Shown here: piece by piece, positions 16,015-24,680 of the stretch
Layout: the number at the start of each line of letters is the position of its first letter
Position numbering within the stretch: position 1 is the stretch's first letter
Origin: Clostridia bacterium
GTDB taxonomy: Bacteria > Bacillota > Clostridia > Oscillospirales > Acutalibacteraceae
Reading direction: 5' to 3'
Length of the DNA stretch: 32,848 nt
NCBI GenBank assembly: GCA_017623575.1
Contig: JAGAOS010000043.1
Span: 1 to 32,848, forward strand
Program-made: the position numbers and the translations under genes
Notes under the pieces: model-generated
The model's input: only the letters and a program-made list of their open reading frames with translations
What the model was told of the DNA's origin: nothing
Databases searched by the model: none

Positions 16015-18255
16015 ATGGCTCCAAGAAAAAAGAAAACTGAAGCGGCACCTGCAAAACCAAATGTAAATGCCTATATTGCAGGCGCAGGTACCGTTGTGGA
16101 ACAGCAGGTAAGCGAAACCTTAAAGTCCAACTTTATGCCCTACGCAATGAGCGTTATTGTTTCCCGTGCTATTCCCGAAATTGATGGTTTTAAGCCCTCA
16201 CACCGTAAGCTTCTGTACACTATGTATACAATGGGTCTTTTAAACGGTGGTACCATAAAATCGGCAAATATCGTAGGTCGTACTATGCAGCTTAACCCCC
16301 ATGGCGATGCCGCAATTTATGATACTATGGTGCGCCTTTCAGAGGGTCATGCCGCACTTTTGCATCCCTTCGTTCGTTCCAAGGGTAGCTTTGGTAAGGC
16401 ATATTCCCGTGATATGCAGTGCGCCGCCGCCCGTTATACTGAGGCGAAATTAGCCCCCATTTCGGCTGAGCTTTTTGCCGATATTGATAAGGAAACGGTT
16501 GATTTTGTGGATAACTATGATGCCACAATGAAGGAACCAACCCTTTTCCCCGTAACCTTCCCAACCGTTTTGGTAAATGCAAATATGGGTATTGCGGCGG
16601 GTATGGCAAGCTCCATATGCCCCTTTAATCTGGAGGAGGTCTGCAAAACCGCCATTGCCCTTATTAAGGATGATGAAGCCGATGTTATGGAAACCTTATT
16701 GGCTCCTGATTTTCCAATAGGTGGTCAGCTTCTTTATGATAAAAACACAATGAGGAGCATTTATGAAACGGGTAGGGGTGGCTTCAAGGTTCGCGGTGTT
16801 TATACCTATGATAAATCTGCAAACTGTATAGAAATAACCGAAATTCCCCCCACAACCACCACCGAAGCTATTATTGAAAAGGTTGTTGAGCTTGCAAAGA
16901 CTAAAAAAATAACCGAAATTAATGATATTCGTGATGAAACCGACCTTAAAGGTCTTAAAATAGCAATAGATTTAAAACGCGGTGTTGATCCCGATAAACT
17001 TATGAACCGTCTGTTCAAGCTTACAACCCTGCAGGATACCTTCTCCTGCAACTTTAACATTCTTATTGCAGGTACTCCAAAGGTTATGGGTGTTAAAGAG
17101 ATTCTTACTGAGTGGATAGCCTTCCGTTTTGAATGTATTCGCCGCAGAATTTACTTTGCTTTAAATAAGGCAAAAGAAAAACTTCACCTGTTAAAGGGTC
17201 TTTCAAAAATCCTTTTGGATATTGATAAAGCCATAAAAATCGTCCGCGAAACCGAAGAGGAAAAAGAGGTTGTTCCCAACCTTATGATAGGCTTTGGAAT
17301 TGATGAAACTCAGGCAGAATATGTTGCAGAAATCAAGCTTCGTCACCTTAACCGTGAGTACATTCTAAAAAAGCTTAAGGATGTTGAAGATCTTGAAAAA
17401 GAAATCGCCGATATGGAGGATATCTTAAAAAGCCGCGCCAGAGTCAACAAAATTATGGTTAAGGAGCTGGAGGAGGTTATTAAAAAATACGGTCAGCCTC
17501 GTAAAACCGTTATTATCTATGATAATCCTATGGATGATACCGAGGATGAAGAGCCGATTGATGAATCTCCTGTCCACTTCTTCTTCACTCGTGACGGCTA
17601 CTTTAAAAAGATTACCCCTCAGTCCCTTCGTATGAGCGGTGAGCAAAAGCTTAAGGAGGGGGATGAAATCATCCTTGCCGAGGAAGGCACCAATGCAGAT
17701 GAGCTTTTATTCTTTACCAATAAATGCCAGTGCTACAAGGCAAAAGCTTCTGATTTTGGGGACGCAAAAGCCAGCCTGCTTGGTGATTATATCCCTGCAA
17801 AGCTTGGTATGGAGGATGGCGAAACCACACTTGCAATGGTTCGCACCCGCGATTATAAAGGCATACTTTTATTTGTGTTTGAAAATGGTCGCATTTCAAA
17901 GGTGGATCTTTCAGCCTACTACACAAAAACCAATCGTAAAAAGCTTATTGGCGCCTTTTGTGATAAGTTTACACTCCACTCAATTGTTCCTTTAAGGGAG
18001 GATGCTGAGGTATTGCTTACCTCATCTAACGGAAGAATGTTGCTTGTTCATAGTGGCGCATTAACAACAAAAACAACCCGTAATAATAACGGCGTAGCAG
18101 TTATGACCCAGAAAAAAGGTCAACGAGTGTTTAATGTGGAGGTTTATGCCGAGGGTAGACTCAAAAAGCCTCACCGTTACCGCACAAAAACTCTGCCCGC
18201 CGCAGGTAGCTTTGCTTCTGCCGATGAACAGGGCGAGCAAATAAGCCTGATTTAA
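16015..18255 (+). CDS. parC: type II topoisomerase subunit A (ParC/GyrA-like)
   Basis: This is the DNA-cleaving subunit. The 746 residues show the winged-helix/tower region with catalytic Tyr141 in AAARYTEAKL, the GFKPSHRKLLYTMY entry motif, and a shortened C-terminal beta-pinwheel (about 520-720) with degenerate repeats such as FFFTRDGYFKKI and LLFVFENGRISKVD. The quinolone-region motif is LNPHGDAAIYDTMVR: the serine equivalent to E. coli GyrA Ser83 is Ala, and the usual HPHGD has become NPHGD. A Lys-rich leader (MAPRKKKTE) precedes the domain. It is in operon with the B subunit. The lack of a clear GyrA-box supports ParC over GyrA. Confidence 0.88.
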   Translation: MAPRKKKTEAAPAKPNVNAYIAGAGTVVEQQVSETLKSNFMPYAMSVIVSRAIPEIDGFKPSHRKLLYTMYTMGLLNGGTIKSANIVGRTMQLNPHGDAAIYDTMVRLSEGHAALLHPFVRSKGSFGKAYSRDMQCAAARYTEAKLAPISAELFADIDKETVDFVDNYDATMKEPTLFPVTFPTVLVNANMGIAAGMASSICPFNLEEVCKTAIALIKDDEADVMETLLAPDFPIGGQLLYDKNTMRSIYETGRGGFKVRGVYTYDKSANCIEITEIPPTTTTEAIIEKVVELAKTKKITEINDIRDETDLKGLKIAIDLKRGVDPDKLMNRLFKLTTLQDTFSCNFNILIAGTPKVMGVKEILTEWIAFRFECIRRRIYFALNKAKEKLHLLKGLSKILLDIDKAIKIVRETEEEKEVVPNLMIGFGIDETQAEYVAEIKLRHLNREYILKKLKDVEDLEKEIADMEDILKSRARVNKIMVKELEEVIKKYGQPRKTVIIYDNPMDDTEDEEPIDESPVHFFFTRDGYFKKITPQSLRMSGEQKLKEGDEIILAEEGTNADELLFFTNKCQCYKAKASDFGDAKASLLGDYIPAKLGMEDGETTLAMVRTRDYKGILLFVFENGRISKVDLSAYYTKTNRKKLIGAFCDKFTLHSIVPLREDAEVLLTSSNGRMLLVHSGALTTKTTRNNNGVAVMTQKKGQRVFNVEVYAEGRLKKPHRYRTKTLPAAGSFASADEQGEQISLI

Positions 18256-18263
18256 AAGAAAAA

Positions 18264-18287
18264 GCGGATAGATAAAGATCTATCCGC
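18264..18287 (+). terminator. hairpin after parC
   Basis: GCGGATAGA (18264-18272) and TCTATCCGC (18279-18287) form a perfect 9-bp stem 9 nt after the stop codon. The T-run is poor (CCATTAAAAT), so termination may be inefficient or need help. Confidence 0.55.
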
Positions 18288-18295
18288 CCATTAAA

Positions 18296-18412
18296 ATCAT
18301 TTACCTGATTATCATAAACTAAGTCACCTTAACGCCTTCCCCTTGACGGGGTTGGGAGGACCGCGAAAGCGGTGGAGGAGGTGAAAAATTCTTTTGATTT
18401 CAGGCAAATGAT
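18296..18412. repeat. second MITE-like copy, single arm with short terminal inverted repeats
   Basis: ATCATTTACCTGA (18296-18308) and TCAGGCAAATGAT (18400-18412) are 13-bp terminal inverted repeats with one mismatch. Between them, 18331-18383 is one arm of the repeat family at 1-137: CCTTCCCCTTGACGGGG, then GGACCGCGAAAGCGGTGG with its own hairpin, then AGGAGGTGA. The inverted second arm present at 91-137 is absent. Together with the hairpins on either side, this accounts for most of 18256-18460 in the 415-nt gap between parC and valS. No gene is seen in that gap. Confidence 0.65.
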
Positions 18413-18413
18413 A

Positions 18414-18451
18414 ATCGTCAGCCATATTTCGGTTAATTATGAACTGACGAT
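18414..18451. promoter_or_regulatory. hairpin downstream of the repeat
   Basis: ATCGTCAG (18414-18421) and CTGACGAT (18444-18451) form a perfect 8-bp stem with a 22-nt loop. It is followed by AT-rich sequence without a clear T-run. It may be part of the inserted repeat rather than of the valS leader. Confidence 0.4.
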
Positions 18452-18609
18452 CAGAATGTAAAATAGCCTTGGTATTATCTATTTTTTCTCGGTCGTTTGT
18501 TTCATTATCAACCGCACAAACGCAAGCAATTTATTTAGCTGACATTAGTATTATATCTCTTGTTTTGCTTAAAATTATAGGAAAAGTATGGATATTTTTC
18601 TTTAAAATA

Positions 18610-18638
18610 TTGACAAAATATAAATATAGCTATATTAT
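18610..18638 (+). promoter_or_regulatory. promoter of valS
   Basis: TTGACA (18610-18615), 17-nt spacer, TATTAT (18633-18638). Only about 27 nt then remain before ATG 18671, too short for a T-box leader. Confidence 0.6.
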
Positions 18639-18670
18639 TAAATGTAAAATAGTTTTTTGGAGGTCTTTAT

Positions 18671-21301
18671 ATGAAGGACATTGCAAAAACCTACAACCCC
18701 GCCGAGGTTGAGGATAGAATATATGACTTTTGGGTAAAGGGTAATTACTTTCACGCAGAGGTAGATCAAAACAAAAAGCCTTATACCATTGTTATACCCC
18801 CACCAAACATTACAGGCCAGCTTCATATGGGTCACGCACTTGATAACACTTTGCAGGATATTCTTATCCGTTTCCGCAGAATGCAGGGTTATTCCGCCCT
18901 TTGGATGCCGGGTACTGACCACGCTTCAATAGCTACCGAAGCTAAAATTGTTGAGGCGATGAAGGCGGAAGGCATCACTAAAGAGGATATTGGTCGTGAC
19001 GGATTTTTGGAACGCGCTTGGGCTTGGCGCGATAAGTTCGGCAGTCGCATTATATCTCAGCTTAAAAAGCTTGGCTCCTCTTGTGATTGGGAGCGTGAGC
19101 GCTTCACCTTGGACGAGGGCTGTTCCAAAGCTGTAAAGGAAGTTTTTGTTCGTCTTTATGAAAAGGGACTTATCTACCGCGGTGAGCGTATAATCAACTG
19201 GTGTCCCCATTGCAAAACCTCCATTTCTGATGCGGAGGTTACCTATGAGGAAAAGGATGGCAGCTTCTGGCATCTGCGTTACCCCCTTACCGATGGTAGC
19301 GGTTTTGTTGAGCTTGCAACAACCCGTCCCGAAACAATGATGGGTGATACCGCTGTTGCCGTTCATCCTGATGATGAGCGTTATAAGGGTATTATAGGCA
19401 AAACCATAACTCTGCCCATTATGAATCGTGAAATCCCCATTGTTGCTGATGAATATGTTGAAATGGATTTTGGTACAGGTGTTGTTAAAATTACACCCGC
19501 CCACGACCCAAATGACTTTGAGGTAGGACTCCGTCATAATTTACCCGTTATTAATATTATGACCGATGAGGCTATTATTAATGAAAACGGCGGAAAATAC
19601 TGCGGTATGGATCGTTACACCGCTCGAAAAGCTGTTGTAAAGGATTTAGAGGAGCAGGGATATTTGGTTAAGGTTGAGCCTATGAAGCATAATGTTGGCT
19701 CCTGCTATCGTTGTAATTCTGTTGTTGAGCCTCGTGTTTCCAAGCAGTGGTTTGTTAAAATGGAACCCCTTGCCAAACCCGCTATTGAAACGGTTAAAAA
19801 TGGTGAGATAAAGCTCATTCCTTCCCGCTTTGAAAAGACCTATTATAACTGGATGGAAAATATCAAGGATTGGTGTATTTCCCGTCAGCTTTGGTGGGGT
19901 CACAGAATTCCTGCTTGGTACTGCGCTGATTGCGGTGCAGTAATCGTTTCCAAAAGCGATGTTAATACCTGTCCAAAATGTGGCAGTAAAAATGTAACTC
20001 AGGATGAAGATACCTTGGATACATGGTTCTCCTCTGCACTTTGGCCCTTCTCAACCTTAGGTTGGCCTGAGGAAAATTTAGACCTTAAATATTTCTACCC
20101 CACAAGCACCCTTGTTACAGGCTATGATATTATATTCTTTTGGGTTGCAAGAATGATTTTCTCGGGATTAGAGTACACAGGTAAAGCACCATTTAATACC
20201 GTTTTATTCCACGGTATTGTTCGTGATGATCAGGGCAGAAAAATGTCAAAATCCCTTGGTAATGGTGTAGATCCTCTTGTTGAGATTGAAAAATACGGCG
20301 CAGATGCCCTTCGCTTTACCCTTGCAACGGGTAATACCCCCGGTAACGATATGCGTTATTCTTCTGACCGCGTTTCTGCAAGCCGTAACTTTGCAAACAA
20401 AATTTGGAATGCCGCAAGATTTTTGCTTATGAACCTTCCCGATGATGAACCCGCACCTCATATTCCTGAAAATCTCGGCGTAGAGGATAAGTGGATTCTT
20501 TCAAAATTCAATTCTGTTGTTCGTGATGTTACCGATAACTTAGATAAATTTGAGCTTGGTCTTGCTGTTGCAAAGCTTTATGACTTTATCTGGGATGTAT
20601 TCTGTGATTGGTATATTGAGCTTGCAAAAATCAAGCTTAACAGTGGTGATGAAGCTGCCGCTAAAACCGCCCGTGCAGTTTTGGTTTATGTATTCAGTGA
20701 AACCTTAAAGCTGCTTCATCCCTTTATGCCATTTATTACTGAGGAAATCTGGCAGGCACTGCCTCATAGTGGTGAAACCATTATGGTTTCCAAATGGCCC
20801 GAATATAGTGAAAAGCTAGCCTTTGAAACCGAGGAACAGAATTTCCAGATTATTATGGATGCTATCCGTGCAATCCGTAATCGTCGTAACGAAATGAATG
20901 TACCCCCCTCTAAAAAGGCTAAGGTTGTTATTGTTAGTGAACGCTCAGAGTTGTTTAAAGACTGCGCCTCATTTATTGAGCGACTTGCGTCTGCATCTGA
21001 GGTTGAGCTTACCAATAGCTATGACCCCGATGGTGCCGTTACAGTTGTTACCGATGCCGCGACAATTTACATTCCTATGAAGGAGCTTATGGACTTTTCT
21101 AAGGAGTTAGAGCGACTTGAAAAAGAGCTTGCAAAAGCTAATGTAGATAAAGAGTTCTTTGAAAAGAAGCTAAACAATCCCGGATTTGTTGCTAAGGCTC
21201 CCGAAAAGGTTGTTGCTGAGCAGAGGGAACAACTAAGCAAGGTTTTAGAAAAAATTGAAAACCTTTTAGCGGGTATTGAAGATATAAAGAAGCAAATGTA
21301 A
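18671..21301 (+). CDS. valS: valyl-tRNA synthetase
   Basis: This class I enzyme charges tRNA-Val and edits mischarged threonine. The 876 residues are normal length. HMGH (52-55) follows PPPNITGQL, the editing domain includes [19 protein letters not shown] and [12 protein letters not shown], and KMSKS is at 524-528. A zinc-type CADC...CPKC pair is present (about residues 417-437). The C-terminal coiled coil ends the protein ([19 protein letters not shown]). GGAGG precedes ATG. No T-box motif is visible upstream, so regulation by uncharged tRNA is not supported here. Confidence 0.97.
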   Translation: MKDIAKTYNPAEVEDRIYDFWVKGNYFHAEVDQNKKPYTIVIPPPNITGQLHMGHALDNTLQDILIRFRRMQGYSALWMPGTDHASIATEAKIVEAMKAEGITKEDIGRDGFLERAWAWRDKFGSRIISQLKKLGSSCDWERERFTLDEGCSKAVKEVFVRLYEKGLIYRGERIINWCPHCKTSISDAEVTYEEKDGSFWHLRYPLTDGSGFVELATTRPETMMGDTAVAVHPDDERYKGIIGKTITLPIMNREIPIVADEYVEMDFGTGVVKITPAHDPNDFEVGLRHNLPVINIMTDEAIINENGGKYCGMDRYTARKAVVKDLEEQGYLVKVEPMKHNVGSCYRCNSVVEPRVSKQWFVKMEPLAKPAIETVKNGEIKLIPSRFEKTYYNWMENIKDWCISRQLWWGHRIPAWYCADCGAVIVSKSDVNTCPKCGSKNVTQDEDTLDTWFSSALWPFSTLGWPEENLDLKYFYPTSTLVTGYDIIFFWVARMIFSGLEYTGKAPFNTVLFHGIVRDDQGRKMSKSLGNGVDPLVEIEKYGADALRFTLATGNTPGNDMRYSSDRVSASRNFANKIWNAARFLLMNLPDDEPAPHIPENLGVEDKWILSKFNSVVRDVTDNLDKFELGLAVAKLYDFIWDVFCDWYIELAKIKLNSGDEAAAKTARAVLVYVFSETLKLLHPFMPFITEEIWQALPHSGETIMVSKWPEYSEKLAFETEEQNFQIIMDAIRAIRNRRNEMNVPPSKKAKVVIVSERSELFKDCASFIERLASASEVELTNSYDPDGAVTVVTDAATIYIPMKELMDFSKELERLEKELAKANVDKEFFEKKLNNPGFVAKAPEKVVAEQREQLSKVLEKIENLLAGIEDIKKQM

Positions 21302-21311
21302 TAAAAAGTGG

Positions 21312-21339
21312 AAACCCAACGGCATATCCGTTGGGTTTC
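21312..21339 (+). terminator. intrinsic terminator after valS
   Basis: AAACCCAACGG (21312-21322) and CCGTTGGGTTT (21328-21338) form an 11-bp stem with a 5-nt loop, 10 nt after the stop codon. Confidence 0.85.
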
Positions 21340-21361
21340 TTGAAAATTTAAAGGTGTTATT

Positions 21362-21640
21362 ATGGAACAAAAAAATCATACCGAAAAAATGGCTCAGTTA
21401 AAAAAGCATTTTAAATTTTTAAAGCGTTGTGCTATCTTGTTGTGGCTTGCAATTAATATTGTTTTTATTACTGTGGCAATATTATTCTTCAGTGTTGAAG
21501 TATTTGTTTTTTCTGTTATTATTGAAATTATAATCACAACAATGATTATGATAAATTATTTAAACAGATTAGATAAAATCAGAATTGCTCAGGAAACTCA
21601 GCTTATGGAGGAAACTCCAATTGGCAGACTTAAACTTTAA
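21362..21640 (+). CDS. small two-helix membrane protein, unrecognised
   Basis: The 92-residue protein has a basic N-terminus (KKHFKFLKR) and two adjacent hydrophobic helices, about residues 25-45 (CAILLWLAINIVFITVAIL) and 47-67 (VEVFVFSVIIEIIITTMIMI), then a charged tail ending GRLKL. This suggests a hairpin in the membrane with both ends inside. AAAGGTG precedes ATG. It lies between the valS terminator and folC and could be cotranscribed with folC. I recognise no family. Confidence 0.75.
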   Translation: MEQKNHTEKMAQLKKHFKFLKRCAILLWLAINIVFITVAILFFSVEVFVFSVIIEIIITTMIMINYLNRLDKIRIAQETQLMEETPIGRLKL

Positions 21641-21657
21641 CTCAGAAACCAATTATA

Positions 21658-21728
21658 CCTAAAGATGTTCTCAGCCTAACGGCGTGAAAGTGGAGAATAT
21701 CAAACTTTGAAGAATATAATCTTAAAGG
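21658..21728 (+). ncRNA. possible structured leader of folC
   Basis: Three nested pairings are visible in the 98-nt gap. CCT plus AAGAT (21658-21666) can pair with ATCTT...AGG (21719-21728). GATGTTCTC (21664-21672) can pair with GAGAATATC (21693-21701). A small GCC-TAAC-GGC hairpin (21674-21683) lies inside. The outer stem would include AAAGG, the folC ribosome binding site, while the second stem competes for GAT at 21664-21666. That is the layout of a translational switch. It does not match the THF riboswitch consensus that I know. Compensatory variation has not been tested. Confidence 0.35.
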
Positions 21729-21738
21729 AATCCTGACT

Positions 21739-23013
21739 ATGACATATGAACAAGCGTTAGAATATATCCATTCCCTTAACCGCTTTGGTATCAAGCCGGG
21801 CTTAGAGCGTATAACCGCCCTTTTAAATAAACTTGATAATCCTCAAAATAAGCTGGAATTTATCCATGTAGCAGGTACAAACGGTAAAGGCTCTACATCT
21901 ACCGCCCTTTCAAATATTATGATAGCAGCGGGTAAAAAAACGGGACTTTTTATCTCGCCCTTTGTGGTAGATTTCAGGGAACGAATTCAAATAAACGGCG
22001 AATATATAAGTAAGGAGGATTTATCCCGTCTTACCCAAAAAATCTCCTTAATTGTACCCTCTGTAGAAAAAGAGGTAGAGGATAATATAACCGAATTTGA
22101 ATTTATAACCGCTCTTATGTTCACCTTTTTTGCAGAACAAAAATGTGATGTTGTGGTTTTAGAGGTAGGTCTCGGCGGTAGGTTAGATAGCACCAATGTT
22201 ATTAAAAAACCTCTTGCTACGGTAATTACAAAAATCGCGCTTGACCATACCGCTGTTTTGGGTGATACCATTGAAAAAATCGCCGCTGAAAAATGCGGAA
22301 TAATTAAAAACGGCTCTGCGGTTATAACCTCATCCCTTCAAAATCCTAATGCCTTGTTGGTAATAAAACAGACGGCAATCAATAATAATGCAGAGCTTTT
22401 TATTGCAGATATGGCGGATGTTACAAATGTTAATGTTATGCCATTTGGCTCAGAGTTCACCTATAATAATATTAATGTGTCGCTCAACCTGCCGGGTAAG
22501 CATCAAATTGAAAATATGGTTGCGGTTATTAAAGCCGCTTTGATTTTAGGTATTGATAAAACCTCTATACAAAAAGGTATTGCAAAAACCGTTTTCCCTG
22601 CAAGACTTGAGGTTCTTTCAAAAAATCCCCTTGTTATATTAGATGGTGCACATAATGAAAACGGGGCTGATGTTCTGGCAGATTATCTGGATGAGCATAA
22701 GCTTAGTCCTGTAACAATTATGGGTATGATGGCGGATAAAAACTGCGAGGTGGTAATTCAAAAAATAGCATCTCGTTCAAAGGCGCTATATACCGTAAAG
22801 GTAGAGGGTAATCCTCGTACCGAAACGGCAGAAAAGCTTGCCCAAACAGCAAAAAAATATTGCGACAATTCCACACCGATAAATGATTATATTACCGCCT
22901 TGGATTCAGCTGTAAAAAAAGCCAGGGAACAAGCATTACCTCTTTTAATCTGTGGCTCACTTTATCTTGCATCGGATATAAGAGATATGATAATTAATTA
23001 TTTAAAAAAATAA
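21739..23013 (+). CDS. folC: folylpolyglutamate synthase / dihydrofolate synthase
   Basis: FolC adds glutamate to dihydropteroate and to reduced folates in an ATP-dependent Mur-ligase-type reaction. The 424 residues are full length. The P-loop GTNGKGS is at 46-52, VVVLEVGLGGRLDSTN carries the omega-loop/Mg region, and TKIALDHTAVLGDTIEKIAAEKCGIIK is the family signature. The C-terminal ligase domain begins near PARLEVL and has ILDGAHNENGADVL. AAAGGA precedes ATG and may be masked by an RNA fold. A strong terminator separates it from spoIIAA. Confidence 0.95.
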   Translation: MTYEQALEYIHSLNRFGIKPGLERITALLNKLDNPQNKLEFIHVAGTNGKGSTSTALSNIMIAAGKKTGLFISPFVVDFRERIQINGEYISKEDLSRLTQKISLIVPSVEKEVEDNITEFEFITALMFTFFAEQKCDVVVLEVGLGGRLDSTNVIKKPLATVITKIALDHTAVLGDTIEKIAAEKCGIIKNGSAVITSSLQNPNALLVIKQTAINNNAELFIADMADVTNVNVMPFGSEFTYNNINVSLNLPGKHQIENMVAVIKAALILGIDKTSIQKGIAKTVFPARLEVLSKNPLVILDGAHNENGADVLADYLDEHKLSPVTIMGMMADKNCEVVIQKIASRSKALYTVKVEGNPRTETAEKLAQTAKKYCDNSTPINDYITALDSAVKKAREQALPLLICGSLYLASDIRDMIINYLKK

Positions 23014-23043
23014 TTTTCGACAACCAAATATTGTTTTTTTCGC

Positions 23044-23090
23044 AAAGGATAAGCCTTAAAATATATATTAAAAGGCTTGTCCTTTATTTT
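23044..23090 (+). terminator. intrinsic terminator after folC
   Basis: AAAGGATAAGCCTT (23044-23057) and AAGGCTTGTCCTTT (23072-23085) pair with one mismatch. ATTTTATT follows. It isolates the sporulation operon from folC, leaving about 30 nt before the spoIIAA start, so the spoIIA promoter must lie within or upstream of the hairpin. I could not identify a sigma-H-type site with confidence. Confidence 0.8.
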
Positions 23091-23119
23091 ATTGTAAAAA
23101 GAAAGGAGAACTAAAAAAT

Positions 23120-23452
23120 ATGTCGGTATCAATCGTCGCAAAGGGTGAGGTAGTAACTGCTTTTTTGGATGGCGAAATAGATCATCATACTGCGGCAGAA
23201 ATCAGAACAACAATTGACGAAGCTGTGTATGAACATAAACCAACTCTGCTTGTGCTCGATTTTAAAAATGTGTCATTTATGGACAGCTCGGGTATAGGTT
23301 TGGTTATGGGCAGATATAAAACAATAAGTGAGCTGGATGGCGAGCTGGCAATTATTAACACTTCGCCATGTATAGGCAAGGTAATGCGCCTTGCAGGTAT
23401 GGAAAGGCTTGCAAAAATCGGAATGGAGGAATTGGCAAATGAACAAGCTTAA
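23120..23452 (+). CDS. spoIIAA: anti-sigma F factor antagonist SpoIIAA
   Basis: This 110-residue STAS-domain protein releases SigF from SpoIIAB in the forespore when it is dephosphorylated. The phosphorylation site motif FMDSSGIGLVMGRY is at residues 53-66, with Ser57 equivalent by position to the B. subtilis phosphoserine. GELAIINTSPCIGKVMRLAGME is the usual last helix region. The ribosome binding site is AAAGGAGAAC. The 3' end overlaps spoIIAB by 14 nt, in the standard spoIIAA-spoIIAB-sigF order. Confidence 0.96.
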   Translation: MSVSIVAKGEVVTAFLDGEIDHHTAAEIRTTIDEAVYEHKPTLLVLDFKNVSFMDSSGIGLVMGRYKTISELDGELAIINTSPCIGKVMRLAGMERLAKIGMEELANEQA

Positions 23453-23870
23453 TAGCTTTAATTTAAAAATACCGTCAAGGTCAGCAAATGAAAGCTTTGC
23501 ACGAGTTGCAGTATCGGCATTTGTATCTCAGCTCGACCCGACTTTAGAGGAGCTTAGTGATATAAAAACCGCCGTATCTGAGGCGGTTACAAACAGTATA
23601 GTGCATGCCTATAAAAATGAAATAGGCAGTATTTACATATCGGCCGAAATTTATGAAAACCGTAGCATAAAAATCAGAATCCGCGATACCGGTTGCGGTA
23701 TTGATGATGTTACAAAAGCCTTGCAACCCCTTTTTACTACTGTAGGCGGTGAACGCTCGGGACTCGGTTTTTCGGTAATGCAAAGCTTTATGGATTACCT
23801 GAAGGTAAGCTCCAAACCCGGCAAGGGAACAACGGTTATAATGAAAAAAGCTTTGTCACTCAAAATATAA
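23439..23870 (+). CDS. spoIIAB: anti-sigma F factor and protein kinase SpoIIAB
   Basis: This 143-residue GHKL kinase binds SigF and phosphorylates SpoIIAA. The N-box is SEAVTNSIVHAY, the G1 box DTGCGIDD, and the G2 region GGERSGLGFSVM. The start at 23439 gives the normal N-terminus (MNKLNSFNLKIPSRSANE) and is preceded by GGAGG inside spoIIAA; a longer reading from 23391 reads spoIIAA in another frame. The overlap with spoIIAA implies translational coupling. Confidence 0.96.
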   Translation: MNKLNSFNLKIPSRSANESFARVAVSAFVSQLDPTLEELSDIKTAVSEAVTNSIVHAYKNEIGSIYISAEIYENRSIKIRIRDTGCGIDDVTKALQPLFTTVGGERSGLGFSVMQSFMDYLKVSSKPGKGTTVIMKKALSLKI

Positions 23871-23871
23871 T

Positions 23872-24525
23872 ATGAATAAGGATGATTTAGTAACCCAAAA
23901 TCTTATGCTGGTTCATTCCTGCTGTAAGCGCTTTAAGGGTAGGGGAATTGAGTATGATGACCTTTACGGTGCAGGCTGTCTGGGACTTGTAAAAGCGGCA
24001 AATGCCTTTAAAGCAGAATTGGGCTTTTGCTTTTCTACCTATGCAGTACCTGTAATACTTGGTGAAATCAAACGCCTTTTTAGAGATGGCGGTGCCGTTA
24101 AGGTTTCACGCTCGTTAAAAGAATTATCTCTGCGTACAACTCGTTTAAAGGATGAATTAAGTGTAAAACTGGGGCGGGAGCCAACGGTGTCAGAGCTTGC
24201 AACCGAGCTTGGTGTTGCACCCGAAGAAATTGCTGAGGCTTTATCGGCGGCTATTGCGCCGTCATCTCTGAGCTATACGGATGAAGATGGCGAGCTTAAA
24301 GAAATTGATGTTGGACTTTCCCCAAGTGCTGAGGATGAAATTTCCAACCGCCTTGCCATAAATCAGATTTTATCCCGCTTTGAAGAAAAAGACCGTAATC
24401 TTATAAAATTACGATATTTTGGCGGTAAAACCCAAAGCGAAACGGCAAAAATAATAGGAATGACTCAGGTTCAGGTATCTCGCAGAGAGAAAAAACTGCT
24501 TAAAATAATGAGCGGCTTGCTGTAG
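23872..24525 (+). CDS. sigF: RNA polymerase sigma-F factor, N-terminally short
   Basis: SigF drives early forespore genes. The 217 residues keep region 2 (DDLYGAGCLGLVKAANAF, FSTYAVPVILGEIKRLFRD), the VKVSRSLKEL linker and region 3, and region 4 (TQSETAKIIGMTQVQVSRREKKLL). B. subtilis SigF has about 255 residues, and this protein starts where its residue 38 or so would be. No earlier start exists, because an in-frame TGA lies ten codons upstream with no start codon between. Only one base separates it from the spoIIAB stop (TAA-T-ATG), and no ribosome binding site is visible, so translation probably depends on reinitiation. A hairpin covers its stop codon. Confidence 0.95.
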   Translation: MNKDDLVTQNLMLVHSCCKRFKGRGIEYDDLYGAGCLGLVKAANAFKAELGFCFSTYAVPVILGEIKRLFRDGGAVKVSRSLKELSLRTTRLKDELSVKLGREPTVSELATELGVAPEEIAEALSAAIAPSSLSYTDEDGELKEIDVGLSPSAEDEISNRLAINQILSRFEEKDRNLIKLRYFGGKTQSETAKIIGMTQVQVSRREKKLLKIMSGLL

Positions 24526-24552
24526 TTAAGACAGTAGCCGCTTATTGTTTTA
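24511..24552 (+). terminator. terminator overlapping the sigF stop codon
   Basis: AGCGGCTTGCTGT (24511-24523) and ACAGTAGCCGCT (24531-24542) pair around a 7-nt loop, with TATTGTTTT after. The left arm lies in the last codons of sigF. Confidence 0.7.
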
Positions 24553-24680
24553 GGGGTTTATTCTATTATTTAAGTAGCACCAAAATAAAAAGGACTGAAA
24601 AAACAGGTGCCAGGTAAGTTATTGTTTGAATATGCTGATTTATTTTACTGTATTTATAGGTTTTTCGTTTTTTACCGCCT

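Noticed and set aside
18469-18711. 80-codon ORF running into valS
   Set aside because: No ribosome binding site, ends inside valS in another frame, and spans the valS promoter.
18926-19537. 203-codon ORF antisense to valS
   Set aside because: Shadow of a highly conserved gene; no independent signal.
21641-21738. known THF riboswitch before folC
   Set aside because: The conserved THF-I segments I know are absent; only a generic competing-stem structure is visible.
23040-23119. possible sigma-H promoter for spoIIA (AAAGGATAA)
   Set aside because: The bases are part of the folC terminator stem and no GAAT-type -10 lies at the right distance.
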